DNA from: Actinospica durhamensis
Lineage (GTDB): Bacteria > Actinomycetota > Actinomycetes > Streptomycetales > Catenulisporaceae
Length of the DNA: 64,000 nt
NCBI RefSeq assembly: GCF_018139695.1
Contig: NZ_JAGSOG010000011.1
Coordinates: 1-64,000, forward strand
Reading direction: 5' to 3'
Shown here: in pieces, positions 9,599 to 21,762 of the stretch
Layout of the letters: the number at the start of each line of letters is the position of its first letter
Position numbering within the stretch: position 1 is the first letter of the stretch
Notes under the pieces: generated by a model
Told to the model about the DNA's origin: nothing
The model's database searches: none
Seen by the model: the letters and a program-made list of their open reading frames with translations, nothing else
Program-made: the position numbers and the translations under genes

Positions 9599-11290
9599 CT
9601 ACGCGAGCGCGGCCACCGCCATCGCGGACTCGTCGTCGGGCTGGTTCTGCGCGGCCCGCTCCCCGGCGATCCGCGCCTCGTAGGACGCGACCTCGGACTC
9701 GACCCGGGCCGCGTCCCAGCCCAGCGCGGCCGCGAGCAGCTCGGCGGCCGGACGGGCCGCGCGCACGCCGCGGTCGAAGGTCTCGAAGCAGATCCGGGTG
9801 CGCCGGGTGAGCACGTCCTCCACGTCGAGGGCGCCCTCGTGCGTGGCCGCGTACACCACCTCCGCGCGCAGGTAGTCCCCCGCGCCCTCGAGCGGTCGGC
9901 CGAGCTCGGGCGCGCTCTCCACCAGCTCGAGCAGTTCGGCGGTCGCGGTGCCGTAGCGGCGCAGCAGGTGCTCGATCCAGGCCACGTGCAGCCCGGCCGC
10001 GGCGGCGAGCTTGCCGCGGGAGTTCCACAGGGCCGGGAAGCCGTCCGCGCCGAGCAGCGGGACGCTCTGGGTCACCGAGGCAGGCACCCGCCGGTCCAGG
10101 CCGTGTACGGCCGCGTCCACGGCGTCCTGGGCCATCACCCGGTACGTGGTGTACTTGCCGCCCGCGACGACCACGAGGCCCGGCACGGCGTGCGCCACGA
10201 GGTGCTCCCGGGAGAGCTTGGAGGTCTCGTCCGACTCACCCGCGAGCAGCGGCCGCAGGCCGGCGTAGACGCTCTCCACGTCGGCGCGCCCGAGCGGGGT
10301 CTTGAGCACCTTGTTGACGTGGGCGAGGACGTAGTCGATGTCGGCCGCGGTGGCCGCCGGGTTGTCCTTGTCCAGCTGCCAGGCGGTGTCGGTGGTGCCG
10401 ATGATCCAGTGCCGGCCCCACGGGATGACGAACAGCACGGACTTCTCGGTGCGCAGGATGATCCCGGAGTCCGACTGGATCCGGTCCCGCGGCACCACCA
10501 GGTGCACGCCCTTGGACGCGCGCACGTGGAACTTGCCGCGCTCCCCCACCATCTCCTGCACGTCGTCGGTCCACACGCCGGTGGCGTTGATCACCTGCGC
10601 GGCCCGGATCCGGTGCTCGACGCCGGTCAGCTCGTCGCGCACGACCGCGCCGGTGACGCGCTCGCCCTCGCGCAGGAACCCGACCACCCTGGCCCGGTTG
10701 GCCACCTGGGCGCCGTAGCCCGCGGCCGAGCGCACCAGGGTGGCCACGAAGCGGGCGTCGTCCACCTGGGCGTCGTAGTACTGGATGGCCCCGACCAGGG
10801 ACTCCTTGCGCAGCGAGGGCGCGATCCGCAGGGCGTGGCGGCGGGTGAGGTGGCGGTGCTGGGGCAGACCGCGGCCGTGGCCTGAGGACAGGCTCATGCC
10901 GTCGTACAGGGCCACTCCGGAGCCCGCGTAGGCCCGCTCCCAGACGTGGCCGGTGAGCGGGTAGAGGAAGGGCACCGGGCGCACCAGGTGCGGGGCGAGC
11001 CGGTCCAGGAGCAGCCCGCGCTCCTTGAGGGCCTCGCGCACCAACCGGAAGTCGAGCATCTCCAGATAGCGCAGGCCACCGTGGATGAGCTTGGAGGAGC
11101 GGCTCGAGGTGCCCGCGGCCCAGTCGCGCGCCTCCACCAGGCCGACGGTCAGGCCGCGGGTGACCGCGTCCAGGGCACAGCCCGCCCCGACCACCCCGCC
11201 GCCGATCACCAGTACGTCGAGTTCCCCGGCGCCCATGGCGGCCAACGCGGCGGAGCGCTCCTGGGGTCCGAGCTTCGCAGTCTGCTGCAT
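9599..11290 (-). CDS. glpD: Glycerol-3-phosphate dehydrogenase (FAD)
   Basis: Membrane-associated flavoenzyme oxidising sn-glycerol 3-phosphate to dihydroxyacetone phosphate and passing electrons to quinone; 563 aa, usual length. The N-terminal FAD-binding motif is VLVIGGGVVGAGCALDA (about residues 26-42), followed by GTSSRSSKLIHGGLRYLE. IGTTDTAWQ and GGKYTTYRVMAQDAVDAA are family-typical. A DAO_C-like C-terminal domain follows. Transcription is likely leaderless, since TAAACT on the minus strand ends 6 nt before the ATG. Around the start codon CTGCTG-CCATG-CAGCAG forms a short inverted repeat that could be an operator. Confidence 0.94.
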   Translation of the reverse strand: MQQTAKLGPQERSAALAAMGAGELDVLVIGGGVVGAGCALDAVTRGLTVGLVEARDWAAGTSSRSSKLIHGGLRYLEMLDFRLVREALKERGLLLDRLAPHLVRPVPFLYPLTGHVWERAYAGSGVALYDGMSLSSGHGRGLPQHRHLTRRHALRIAPSLRKESLVGAIQYYDAQVDDARFVATLVRSAAGYGAQVANRARVVGFLREGERVTGAVVRDELTGVEHRIRAAQVINATGVWTDDVQEMVGERGKFHVRASKGVHLVVPRDRIQSDSGIILRTEKSVLFVIPWGRHWIIGTTDTAWQLDKDNPAATAADIDYVLAHVNKVLKTPLGRADVESVYAGLRPLLAGESDETSKLSREHLVAHAVPGLVVVAGGKYTTYRVMAQDAVDAAVHGLDRRVPASVTQSVPLLGADGFPALWNSRGKLAAAAGLHVAWIEHLLRRYGTATAELLELVESAPELGRPLEGAGDYLRAEVVYAATHEGALDVEDVLTRRTRICFETFDRGVRAARPAAELLAAALGWDAARVESEVASYEARIAGERAAQNQPDDESAMAVAALA

Positions 11291-11317
11291 GGCAGCAGTT
11301 TATTACCCATCAGTAGC

Positions 11318-11369
11318 GAGTGCGCTCCGCGGGCCTGCCGCGCCGGCGACAGGCCCGCGGAGCGCACTC
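11318..11369 (-). terminator. Large hairpin terminator after the GuaB-like gene
   Basis: A perfect 20-bp inverted repeat (11318-11337 with 11350-11369) around a 12-nt loop lies 17 nt past the stop of the GuaB-related gene and before glpD. GC-rich without a T-tract. Confidence 0.8.
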
Positions 11370-11386
11370 CGGCCGACCAGTGTGCG

Positions 11387-12493
11387 CTAGCGAACGGTCA
11401 GCTCGCAGCGCTGGAACTCCTTGAGGTCGGAGTAGCCGGTGGTGGCCATGGCCCGGCGCAGCGCGCCGAACAGGTTCATCGTGCCGTCGGCCGTGCTCGA
11501 GGGGCCCACCAGGATCTGCTCGAGCGTGCCGACCGTGCCCAGGTTGGTGCGCACGCCGCGGGGCACCTCGCGGTGCCAGGCCTCGGCGCCCCAGTGGTGG
11601 CCGAGGCCGGGGGCGTCCACCGCGCGGGCCAGCGGGGAGCCGATCATCACGCCGTCGGCGCCACACGCTATGGCCTTGGCGATCTCGCCGCTGCCGCCCA
11701 TCGCGCCGTCCGCGATGACGTGCACGTAGCGGCCGCCGGACTCGTCCATGTAGTCGCGGCGGGCCGCGGCCACGTCCGAGATCGCGGTGGCCATCGGGAC
11801 CGCGATGCCCAGCACGTTCTTGGTGGTGTGCGAGGATCCGCCGCCGAAGCCGACCAGCACGCCGGCCGCGCCCGAGCGCATCAGGTGCAGCGCGGCCTTG
11901 TAGGTGGCCACCCCGCCCGCGACCACCGGGACCTCGAGCTCATAGATGAACTGCTTGAGGTTGAGCGGCTCGCTGCGGCTCGAGACGTGCTCGGCCGAGA
12001 CGGTGGTGCCGCGGATGACGAACAGGTCCGCCCCGGCGGAGACCACGGCCTTGGCGAACTGGGCGGTGTGCTGCGGGGAGAGCGCGCCCGCGGCCACCAC
12101 GCCGGCCGCCCGGATCTCCTTGATCCGCTGGACGATCAGCTCTTCCTGGATCGGCTGGGTGTAGAGCTCGCGCATCCGCTTGACCACCTGCTCGGCCGGG
12201 AGCTCGGCGATCTCCTGCAGCAGCGGGGCCGGGTCCGGGTAGCGGGTCCACAGGCCCTCGAGGTCGAGCACGCCCACGCCGCCGAGCCGGCCGATGGCGA
12301 TCGCGGTGGCCGGGGAGACCACCGAGTCCATCGGGGCCGCGAGGAACGGCAGCTCGAGCTCGTACGCGTCGATCTGCCAGGAGATCGAGACCTCCTCGGG
12401 GTCGCGGGTGCGACGCGCCGGCACGAGTGCCACGTCGTCCAGGCCGTACGCCTGTCGGGCCCGCTTGGCCCGGCCGATCTCCACCTCAGTCAA
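11387..12493 (-). CDS. guaB3: GuaB3-type IMP dehydrogenase-related protein
   Basis: A (beta/alpha)8 nucleotide enzyme of the actinobacterial IMPDH-related family (TIGR01304), 368 aa. It lacks the CBS pair found in true GuaB. It begins TEVEIGRAKRARQAYGLDDV, matching family members. The barrel shows PFLAAPMDSVVSP and GGVATYKAALHLMRSGAAGV. The true reaction of this paralog group is debated: some GuaB-like paralogs reduce GMP. A TTG start at 12493 is chosen because GAGGAG lies 5 nt upstream and the family starts there; the longer GTG form adds only six residues. It is co-directional with guaB, 51 nt downstream. Confidence 0.88.
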   Translation of the reverse strand: MTEVEIGRAKRARQAYGLDDVALVPARRTRDPEEVSISWQIDAYELELPFLAAPMDSVVSPATAIAIGRLGGVGVLDLEGLWTRYPDPAPLLQEIAELPAEQVVKRMRELYTQPIQEELIVQRIKEIRAAGVVAAGALSPQHTAQFAKAVVSAGADLFVIRGTTVSAEHVSSRSEPLNLKQFIYELEVPVVAGGVATYKAALHLMRSGAAGVLVGFGGGSSHTTKNVLGIAVPMATAISDVAAARRDYMDESGGRYVHVIADGAMGGSGEIAKAIACGADGVMIGSPLARAVDAPGLGHHWGAEAWHREVPRGVRTNLGTVGTLEQILVGPSSTADGTMNLFGALRRAMATTGYSDLKEFQRCELTVR

Positions 12494-12544
12494 CGCAGCT
12501 CCTCTTTCCACACCGCCGTCGTGCCTGCTTACTGTGAGTTTCTA

Positions 12545-14823
<2,279 letters not shown>

Positions 14824-15089
14824 GGGGTGCCTCCACGCACTGCGGACCAGGATCCGTCAGACTCAACGAGCGTCACCCGAAAGCGTTACGCCCCGGCCGC
14901 ACTCTTCTCCGGTCCGTCCCTGCTCATGATCGATTTCAGCCCGTTCCGGTGATCACCTGATCGAGCGACGGCGGGCGCCGGACCGAACACGCCACGCGAC
15001 CGTGTGGTCACCGCGAGCTGTACTCAATCTAGCCCGCGACGGGCGGGTTCGGACAGATGAAGGGTGATTTCGCCACCGGAGGACCGGGA
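14824..15089. other. Intergenic region upstream of bldM
   Basis: 266 bp between the bldM start and the end of the MerR-like gene. Apart from the bldM ribosome-binding site (GGAGG) I see no convincing promoter hexamers, ORF or repeat. It must contain the bldM promoter or read-through from the MerR-like gene. Confidence 0.4.
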
Positions 15090-15458
15090 TCATCCGGCCA
15101 TGCGCCCCCCGGACTCGGCGAGCTCGTCCAGGCGCCGCGCGGCGCTCTCCGCGGTCAGCCCAGCGCGCACCAGCCGGGCAAGCGCCTCCAGCCGGACGAT
15201 GTCGTACGGGGTGTAGCCGACCACTCCGCTCGGACCGGTCAGATGCCGCAGCTCCCAGCCCCGCAGTGTGCTCGGCGCCACACCGGCGCGTCGGGCCGCC
15301 TCCGCCCTGCGGCATCCGCCGGAGGCTGCTACCGGCCGCCGCGGGCCGGGCAGGCGCTGGTCAGGGCGTCGGGGGGCGGGCAGGACGACGGGATGCGCCC
15401 CGGTCCGGGCTGCGCCATTCGGAGGGTGCGGGCTCGGCCGTTCGAACTGCGTCGACAT
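15090..15458 (-). CDS. MerR-like HTH protein
   Basis: 122 aa. Residues 50-115 form a MerR-type winged helix: RAEAARRAGVAPSTLRGW, a Tyr-containing wing (GVVGYTPYDIVRLEALARLV) and a final helix. The N-terminal 45 residues are Pro/Arg-rich and poorly conserved-looking. There is no effector domain or metal-binding cysteine pair. The ATG at 15458 is preferred to a TTG at 15479. It is divergent from whiD, and copies of CATACCG overlap its start, suggesting self-control and possibly control of whiD. Confidence 0.65.
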   Translation of the reverse strand: MSTQFERPSPHPPNGAARTGAHPVVLPAPRRPDQRLPGPRRPVAASGGCRRAEAARRAGVAPSTLRGWELRHLTGPSGVVGYTPYDIVRLEALARLVRAGLTAESAARRLDELAESGGRMAG

Positions 15459-15503
15459 ACCGGGTTCATACCGAACCAAGCGGTGGGTATAGAGCCCATA
15501 CCG
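15456..15503. promoter_or_regulatory. Three CATACCG repeats between the MerR-like gene and whiD
   Basis: CATACCG occurs at 15456, 15467 and 15497, with an inverted GGTAT at 15486-15490. The first two are 11 bp apart (one helical turn). The first contains the start codon of the MerR-like gene. This is a candidate operator of the divergent promoter region. Confidence 0.45.
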
Positions 15504-15583
15504 ACAAATCCACTCGAACCGGGGAAGAGCCGGTCACTGGACGTCCAATCACTGGAACACTCGAGATCATTCAAGGAGTGCTC

Positions 15584-16240
15584 ATGGCGGACTACTCCCG
15601 ACTGCCGGGTCCGAACGCGGATCTGTGGGACTGGCAGTTGCGCGGTCTGTGCCGCGGCAAGGACAGTTCGCTGTTCTTCCACCCCGAGGGCGAACGGGGC
15701 GCGGCGCGCGCGGCCCGCGAGCAGTCGGCCAAGGAGATCTGCCTCAACTGCCCGGTCCAGAAACAGTGCTGTGAGCACGCACTGCGGGTGCGCGAACCGT
15801 ACGGGGTGTGGGGCGGCATGACCGAGGAGGAGCGCGAGGCCCACTACCAGCGGCACAAGGCGCTGGCCCGGGCACGCGCGGTGCGGGAGAAGGCGGCACT
15901 GGCCGAGAAGGCGAAGCTCAAGGAGAAGCTGCTGCGCGACCACGAGCGGCAGTCGGCCCGCCAGGTCGAGCCGACTCCGGCGCAGCAGGAGGAGCTCGAG
16001 CTCGCCGAACTCGAACCGGCCGCGCTCGAGGCCGCCGAGGCCGAGCCGGCGGGGGTCACCCGGGTGGCCGGTGCGGTGGCCGCGGAGGCGGCGGCGCCCA
16101 CGCTGCCGGTCGGGCCGGTCAAGAAGCTGCCGACCGTGGCCAAGCCGGTCGGCCCGCGCAACCGGACGGGCCCGAACAAGCCCGCGGGGCAGAACACCCC
16201 GGCGCCTCCGGCGAAGAAGCGCGCGCCGGCGAACGTCTAG
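15584..16240 (+). CDS. whiD: WhiB-family [4Fe-4S] regulator WhiD, long C-terminal form
   Basis: Iron-sulfur protein of the Wbl family, which bind the main sigma factor; WhiD is needed for late spore maturation in Streptomyces. 218 aa. Residues 1-80 match WhiD closely (MADYSRLPGPNADLWDWQL). Cluster ligands are C23, C53, C56 and C62, with an extra C63, and GVWGG is at 74-78. Streptomyces WhiD is about half this length. Here residues 90-218 form an added Ala/Glu/Lys-rich arm that is probably helical then disordered. The ATG has AAGGAG 7 nt upstream. Close to bldM. Confidence 0.92.
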   Translation: MADYSRLPGPNADLWDWQLRGLCRGKDSSLFFHPEGERGAARAAREQSAKEICLNCPVQKQCCEHALRVREPYGVWGGMTEEEREAHYQRHKALARARAVREKAALAEKAKLKEKLLRDHERQSARQVEPTPAQQEELELAELEPAALEAAEAEPAGVTRVAGAVAAEAAAPTLPVGPVKKLPTVAKPVGPRNRTGPNKPAGQNTPAPPAKKRAPANV

Positions 16241-16255
16241 CCGCGTTCCTCAACT

Positions 16256-16305
16256 ACACAGGCGCCCTTGCGCACGTCGGAGGACGTGCGCAAGGGCGCC
16301 TGTGT
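16256..16305. terminator. Bidirectional terminator between whiD and groEL
   Basis: A perfect 23-bp inverted repeat (16256-16278 with 16283-16305) with a GGAG loop sits between the convergent whiD and groEL stops. It ends in TGTGTT on the plus side. Confidence 0.85.
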
Positions 16306-16330
16306 TCAGTCAGCCGTGCTCAGCCAGCGA

Positions 16331-18067
<1,737 letters not shown>

Positions 18068-18087
18068 CTACGCGCAGGAGCGCTAGC

Positions 18088-18384
18088 TCACTTCGAGACG
18101 ACGGCGAGCAGGTCGCGCGCCGACAGGACGAGGTACTCCTCGCCGTTGTACTTGACCTCGGTGCCGCCGTACTTCGAGTACAGGACGACGTCGCCTTCCT
18201 TGACGTCCAGGGGCAGGCGGTTGCCGTTCTCGAAGCGGCCGGGGCCGACAGCCAGGACGGTGCCCTCCTGGGGCTTCTCCTTGGCGGTGTCCGGGATCAC
18301 CAGGCCGGAGGCGGTGGTCTGCTCGGCGTCCAGCGGCTTGACGACCACACGGTCCTCAAGCGGCTTGATGGCAACGTTAGCCAC
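18088..18384 (-). CDS. groES: Co-chaperonin GroES
   Basis: 10-kDa lid of the GroEL chamber, 98 aa, full length. [20 protein letters not shown] is the mobile-loop region, [20 protein letters not shown] the core, and ILSARD-like [10 protein letters not shown] the end. GTG start with GGAGAGG upstream. First gene of the groES-groEL unit behind a promoter with two CIRCE elements. Confidence 0.97.
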   Translation of the reverse strand: MANVAIKPLEDRVVVKPLDAEQTTASGLVIPDTAKEKPQEGTVLAVGPGRFENGNRLPLDVKEGDVVLYSKYGGTEVKYNGEEYLVLSARDLLAVVSK

Positions 18385-18472
18385 GGTCGTGACCTCTCCT
18401 TCGGAGACGTTCGCATGTCTGGGAGCGAGTAGTCCGGGTCCTGTCGTCGCGGGTGCCAGGAGCGGGTTCGCG

Positions 18473-18499
18473 TTGGCACTCTCGGGCTGAGGGTGCCAG
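18473..18499. promoter_or_regulatory. CIRCE element (promoter-proximal)
   Basis: TTGGCACTC-N9-GGGTGCCAG, an imperfect copy of the HrcA operator TTAGCACTC-N9-GAGTGCTAA. It lies just downstream of the groES -10 element, where HrcA would block transcript start. Confidence 0.85.
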
Positions 18500-18504
18500 T
18501 CCGC

Positions 18505-18534
18505 AGATTATGCCGAGCGCTGGCACTCGGTCAA
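18505..18534 (-). promoter_or_regulatory. groES promoter
   Basis: On the minus strand TTGACC (18534-18529), 18-nt spacer, TAATCT (18510-18505). The -35 falls inside the upstream CIRCE, and the second CIRCE covers the start region. Confidence 0.8.
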
Positions 18535-18546
18535 CCCGAGTGCCAA
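18520..18546. promoter_or_regulatory. CIRCE element (overlaps -35)
   Basis: TGGCACTC-N9-GAGTGCCA, a perfect 8-bp-arm inverted repeat with the exact CIRCE spacing; its spacer contains the -35 hexamer of groES. It predicts HrcA control of the chaperonin operon. Confidence 0.92.
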
Positions 18547-18748
18547 CCCCGGCACGCGGGCGCAATCCCTGTTCGCGGCCGAGGTATCCGGACCGCCGCG
18601 GGTGCCCGCGGACAGGCCGCGGTCCGACGTCTCGGTGAACGGGAGAGTGGCTCAGAATGGCCGGAACCGGTCATGATAGGCGTTGGCGTGCTCGCCGCCC
18701 GGTGCGACACGCCGCACCGGTAGGACGAAAGAAAGATCAGGGAGCGAC

Positions 18749-19771
18749 GTGCTCGGCATACTCGGCCTCGACGAGCTGACCGAGCGCGTCTACCGCGAGC
18801 TGATCCACCTCGGTCCGAGCAGCGTCGAAGCCCTGGCGCTGCGTCTCGGGCTGGACCGGGACCGGGTGCACCGGGCGGTGCGGATGCTCGAGGCCAAGTC
18901 GCTGGCGAACCGCAACCCGGTCGGCCAGGTGCAGACGGCGCCGCCGCAGCTGGCCCTCGGCGCGCTGCTGACGGCGCAGCGGCACGCGCTGGGCCAGGCT
19001 GAGCTGACCGCGGCCGCGTTGGCCGAGGCGTACCACGCGGCCAGCGCGCGCACCTCGCACGACCTGGTGGAGATAGCCGTGGGCGCGGACCAGGTGCGCC
19101 AGCGCTTCGAGCACATCCAGATGAGCGCGGAGACCGAGCTGCTCGCGCTGGTGCAGTCAAGGCCCGAGGTGGTGGACCCGGGCGAGAGCGCGGCCGAGGC
19201 GGACGCGGTGCGCCGCGGCGTGTACTACCGGGTGGTGATCGAGCGGCCCATGCTCGAGGAGCCCGGCTCGGTGGAGTTCCTGCTCGGCGAGATCCTCGGG
19301 CCCGAGCGCATCCGCGTGGTCGAGACGGTGCCGACCCGGCTGCTGATCGCGGACCGCAGCACGGTGATGCTGCCGCTGACCGACAACCCGCTGCGCGGCG
19401 CGGACGGGCACGAGGACGGCCGGCCGCGGCGGCTGGAGGAGCCGGCCGAGCCGATGGCGCTGGTCTCCCGGGCTCCGGGCCTGGCCACCGCGATGCTGAG
19501 CCTGTTCGAGGGCGTCTGGCAGCGGGCCGTGCCGGTGCGGCTGACCGACGACGGCCAGGACGCCTCCGCCCCGGACTTCGCGCCCACCACGCTGGACCTG
19601 CGGATCCTGTCGCTGCTGCTGGTGGGCTCCACCGACGCGGCCATCGCCAAGCAGCTCGGGCTCGGCCTGCGCACGGTGCAGCGGCGGGTGGCGCACATGA
19701 TGGACCTGGCCGGGGTGACCACGCGGCTGCAGCTGGGCTGGCAGGCGCACGAGCGCGGCTGGCTGGCGTAG
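18749..19771 (+). CDS. Two-HTH transcriptional regulator (TrmB-like N-terminus, LuxR-type C-terminus)
   Basis: 340 aa. The N-terminus has a winged-HTH like TrmB regulators (about 5-65, ELTERVYRELIHLGPSSVEA). A middle region (about 120-230) resembles a phospholipase-D-like sensor domain of related proteins. The C-terminal 60 residues are a LuxR-type HTH (DLRILSLLLVGSTDAAIAKQ). The GTG at 18749 has AGGGAG upstream. Single gene between groES and the globin gene. The ligand is not predictable. Confidence 0.75.
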   Translation: MLGILGLDELTERVYRELIHLGPSSVEALALRLGLDRDRVHRAVRMLEAKSLANRNPVGQVQTAPPQLALGALLTAQRHALGQAELTAAALAEAYHAASARTSHDLVEIAVGADQVRQRFEHIQMSAETELLALVQSRPEVVDPGESAAEADAVRRGVYYRVVIERPMLEEPGSVEFLLGEILGPERIRVVETVPTRLLIADRSTVMLPLTDNPLRGADGHEDGRPRRLEEPAEPMALVSRAPGLATAMLSLFEGVWQRAVPVRLTDDGQDASAPDFAPTTLDLRILSLLLVGSTDAAIAKQLGLGLRTVQRRVAHMMDLAGVTTRLQLGWQAHERGWLA

Positions 19772-19860
19772 GGACAGTGCGCGCCGCGGGCGGAACCCGC
19801 GTGCACGACGCGGTGAGACAATAGGTGGAGCAGGTAGGAGATCCGCACGGTGGAGGGCAC

Positions 19861-20256
19861 GTGAGCGCGGCGAATTCCGAAGAGACGGCGGGCGAGTCGC
19901 TCTACGACCGGATCGGTGAGAAGCCGTTCCGGCGCATCGTGCACGGCTTCTACCAGGGCGTGGCCTCGGACCCCGAGCTGCGGGCGATGTACCCGGAGCA
20001 GGATCTGGCTCCGGCCGAGGACCGTCTGGCGATGTTCCTGATCCAGTACTGGGGCGGGCCGCGGATCTACTCCGAGCAGCGCGGGCACCCGCGGCTGCGG
20101 ATGCGGCACGCGTCGTTCCACATCGACCTGGCGGCGCGCGACCGCTGGCTGGCGCACATGCGCGTGGCCGTGGACAACGAGAATCTGGCCCCGGCGGACC
20201 GTGACGAACTCTGGAACTACCTGGAGCACGCCGCCGACTTCATGGTCAACGCCTGA
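19861..20256 (+). CDS. glbO: Group II truncated hemoglobin (GlbO type)
   Basis: Small heme protein of the trHbO class, 131 aa, implicated in O2/NO handling. Family features are the [15 protein letters not shown] start, the Phe-Tyr at B9-B10 (HGFYQGV), the proximal-His region [12 protein letters not shown] and the Trp at G8 (RDRWLAHM). The GTG at 19861 follows GGAGGGCAC. Upstream in-frame GTG at 19825 would add 12 atypical residues. Confidence 0.92.
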   Translation: MSAANSEETAGESLYDRIGEKPFRRIVHGFYQGVASDPELRAMYPEQDLAPAEDRLAMFLIQYWGGPRIYSEQRGHPRLRMRHASFHIDLAARDRWLAHMRVAVDNENLAPADRDELWNYLEHAADFMVNA

Positions 20257-20334
20257 GCTCGTCGAACATCAGCGCTCTGGGAAGCCGGGCGCGTGTCGGG
20301 AATCCGCGCGCCCACCACCGAAGATCCGAGACCG

Positions 20335-20363
20335 TTGCCGGGCTCGGAGAAGCCTGATACCAA
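20335..20363 (+). promoter_or_regulatory. Promoter of the cysteine leader ORF
   Basis: TTGCCG (20335-20340), 17-nt spacer, TACCAA (20358-20363), then 6 nt to the ATG at 20370. This geometry yields a leaderless mRNA that starts on the small ORF. Confidence 0.6.
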
Positions 20364-20369
20364 TGAACC

Positions 20370-20465
20370 ATGACGACGGACAGCGCCATAGCCATCGCGC
20401 TGGTCACCCGTGAGCACATCGATCTGTGCCGGGTGTGGTCCTCGTCGTGTCGCTGCTCCCTCTGA
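20370..20465 (+). CDS. Cysteine-containing leader peptide (putative attenuator ORF)
   Basis: A 31-codon ORF whose product contains ALVTREHIDLCRVWSSSCRC. The LVTR-HIDLCR core matches the 'putative leader peptide' family found before sulfur-assimilation genes in actinomycetes. Short cysteine-rich leaderless ORFs act as cysteine-responsive attenuators in mycobacteria. Three Cys codons (20, 27, 29) lie close to the stop. It has its own leaderless-type promoter, and 51 nt separate its stop from the GNAT gene. By inference, slow decoding of Cys codons would raise expression of that gene. Confidence 0.75.
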   Translation: MTTDSAIAIALVTREHIDLCRVWSSSCRCSL

Positions 20466-20516
20466 CAGCCGCACGCACGAATCCGTCGTTTCCTTTTCCT
20501 CAGAGGTGAATCTTCC

Positions 20517-21005
20517 ATGCGCACGCTGCTCGCGCCCTCCCCTGCTCTGATCGAACCGCCCGACCTGCTGCTGCTCGAGTCCGCCGACGCCCTCGCGGTC
20601 GAGCTCGCGGCCTGCTTCCTGGCCGAGGAGTCGGCCCGCGGCGGCGGGGCGGCCGCCCGCTACCTGGAATCCGATCCGCGCGAATACGAGACCTGGCTCG
20701 GCGGCGGCCTGATCGGCGTGCGCGGCGCCGACGGCTCGCCCGCGGCCGGCGGCGGATTCCGCCGCTACGACACGACCACCGCGGAACTCGTGCAGCTGTG
20801 GACCCGGCCCGAGCTGCGCCGCACCGGCCTGGCCCGGCGGGTGCTCGGCCAGCTCGAGCCGCTGGCCCGGCGCGCGGGCTACCGCCGGCTCTACGCCGTG
20901 GCCGAGCCGGGGCAGGACGCGCTGCGCCGTACGCTCGCCGCGTGCGGCTACGAGCCGCTCGGGATCGCGGAGTGGGAGTACCTGGGATTCGTCAAGGCTC
21001 TGTGA
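20517..21005 (+). CDS. GNAT-family N-acetyltransferase
   Basis: 162 aa. Acetyl-CoA-dependent acyltransferase fold: RYDTTTAELVQLWTRPELRR (beta4), then RRTGLARRVLGQLEPLARR as the pyrophosphate-binding loop and helix, and a C-terminal GYEPLGIAEWEYLGF strand pair. GAGGTGA precedes the ATG. It sits behind the cysteine leader ORF, so a substrate linked to cysteine, mycothiol or sulfur metabolism is plausible but unproven. Confidence 0.88.
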   Translation: MRTLLAPSPALIEPPDLLLLESADALAVELAACFLAEESARGGGAAARYLESDPREYETWLGGGLIGVRGADGSPAAGGGFRRYDTTTAELVQLWTRPELRRTGLARRVLGQLEPLARRAGYRRLYAVAEPGQDALRRTLAACGYEPLGIAEWEYLGFVKAL

Positions 21006-21114
21006 AAACGGCGGCCTGACACGTGCCGGGTGGGAACGGTGCGCGCCGGATCGTGTTGGCGCGCACCGGGATCGGCGCAAGGGGACCGGGTGGAACGACG
21101 GGCGTGGCGGCGGG

Positions 21115-21762
21115 TCAGTCCCGCTGCAGCACCGTTCCGTAGGGCGCGTCCAGCCGCAGCCAGCGGCCGATCCGGGCCAGCGGCGCGAACTCCTCGCAGG
21201 CCTCGGGGTCCGGGCCGAGGAAGCCCAGCGCGTGCGCGGCGTGCGCCGTGCGCAGCGTCAGGGTGCTGTCTCCGTCCTCGCCCTGCACCGCGTGCACCGG
21301 GCGCGACCAGATCTCCTCGCCCAGCGCGTCGAGCGCGGCGCGGTCCAGGCCGAGCGCACGGAAGCGGAAGTCGGCGTTGCCCTCGTTCGCGGCCTGCGCC
21401 AACGCGCGCACCCCGACCAGGCCGAGCCGGGTCCAGCCGGTGCGCGGCGGCAGCAGCCCGGCCCAGGACGGGCCCCCGGCCAGCGCCGGCGGCAATGTCA
21501 GGGTCCTGTCGTCCGCGGCCAGGCCGTCGAGCAGCTTGCCGGCCGAGACGGTCAGGTCGAACGGCGCGGTGTCCGGCTTGAGCGCGGCCAGCCGCAGCGC
21601 CAGCACCGGCCGGCCGCCGAAGGGCGGCCCGCTGTAGGCCGCGAGCGCGTGGCCGACACCGACCACGCGCACCGCCGCCGTCTTGTCGAAGTGCAGCAGC
21701 CGCTCCAGGTACGCCCCGAGGGCCGCCCCGTCCCGTCCGCCGCCGAACTCGACCTCGGTCAT
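21115..21762 (-). CDS. Conserved actinobacterial protein, unknown function
   Basis: 215 aa, soluble, no signal peptide and no motif I recognise. Tryptophan- and leucine-rich with PSWAGLLPPRTGWTRLG in the middle. It starts ATGA-overlapped with the stop of the thioesterase gene, so it is the last member of an ettA-thioesterase-unknown operon on the minus strand. Confidence 0.7.
   Translation of the reverse strand: MTEVEFGGGRDGAALGAYLERLLHFDKTAAVRVVGVGHALAAYSGPPFGGRPVLALRLAALKPDTAPFDLTVSAGKLLDGLAADDRTLTLPPALAGGPSWAGLLPPRTGWTRLGLVGVRALAQAANEGNADFRFRALGLDRAALDALGEEIWSRPVHAVQGEDGDSTLTLRTAHAAHALGFLGPDPEACEEFAPLARIGRWLRLDAPYGTVLQRD

Noticed and set aside
11276-11292. CTGCTG-CCATG-CAGCAG as a firm glpD operator
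   Set aside because: Only 6-bp arms, and Gln codons at the protein start explain half of it. Mentioned with glpD but not listed as a site.
18683-18748. Longer start for the two-HTH regulator
   Set aside because: The extra 22 residues are Arg/Gly/Ser-rich and lack a ribosome-binding site, whereas GTG 18749 has AGGGAG and fits the HTH start.
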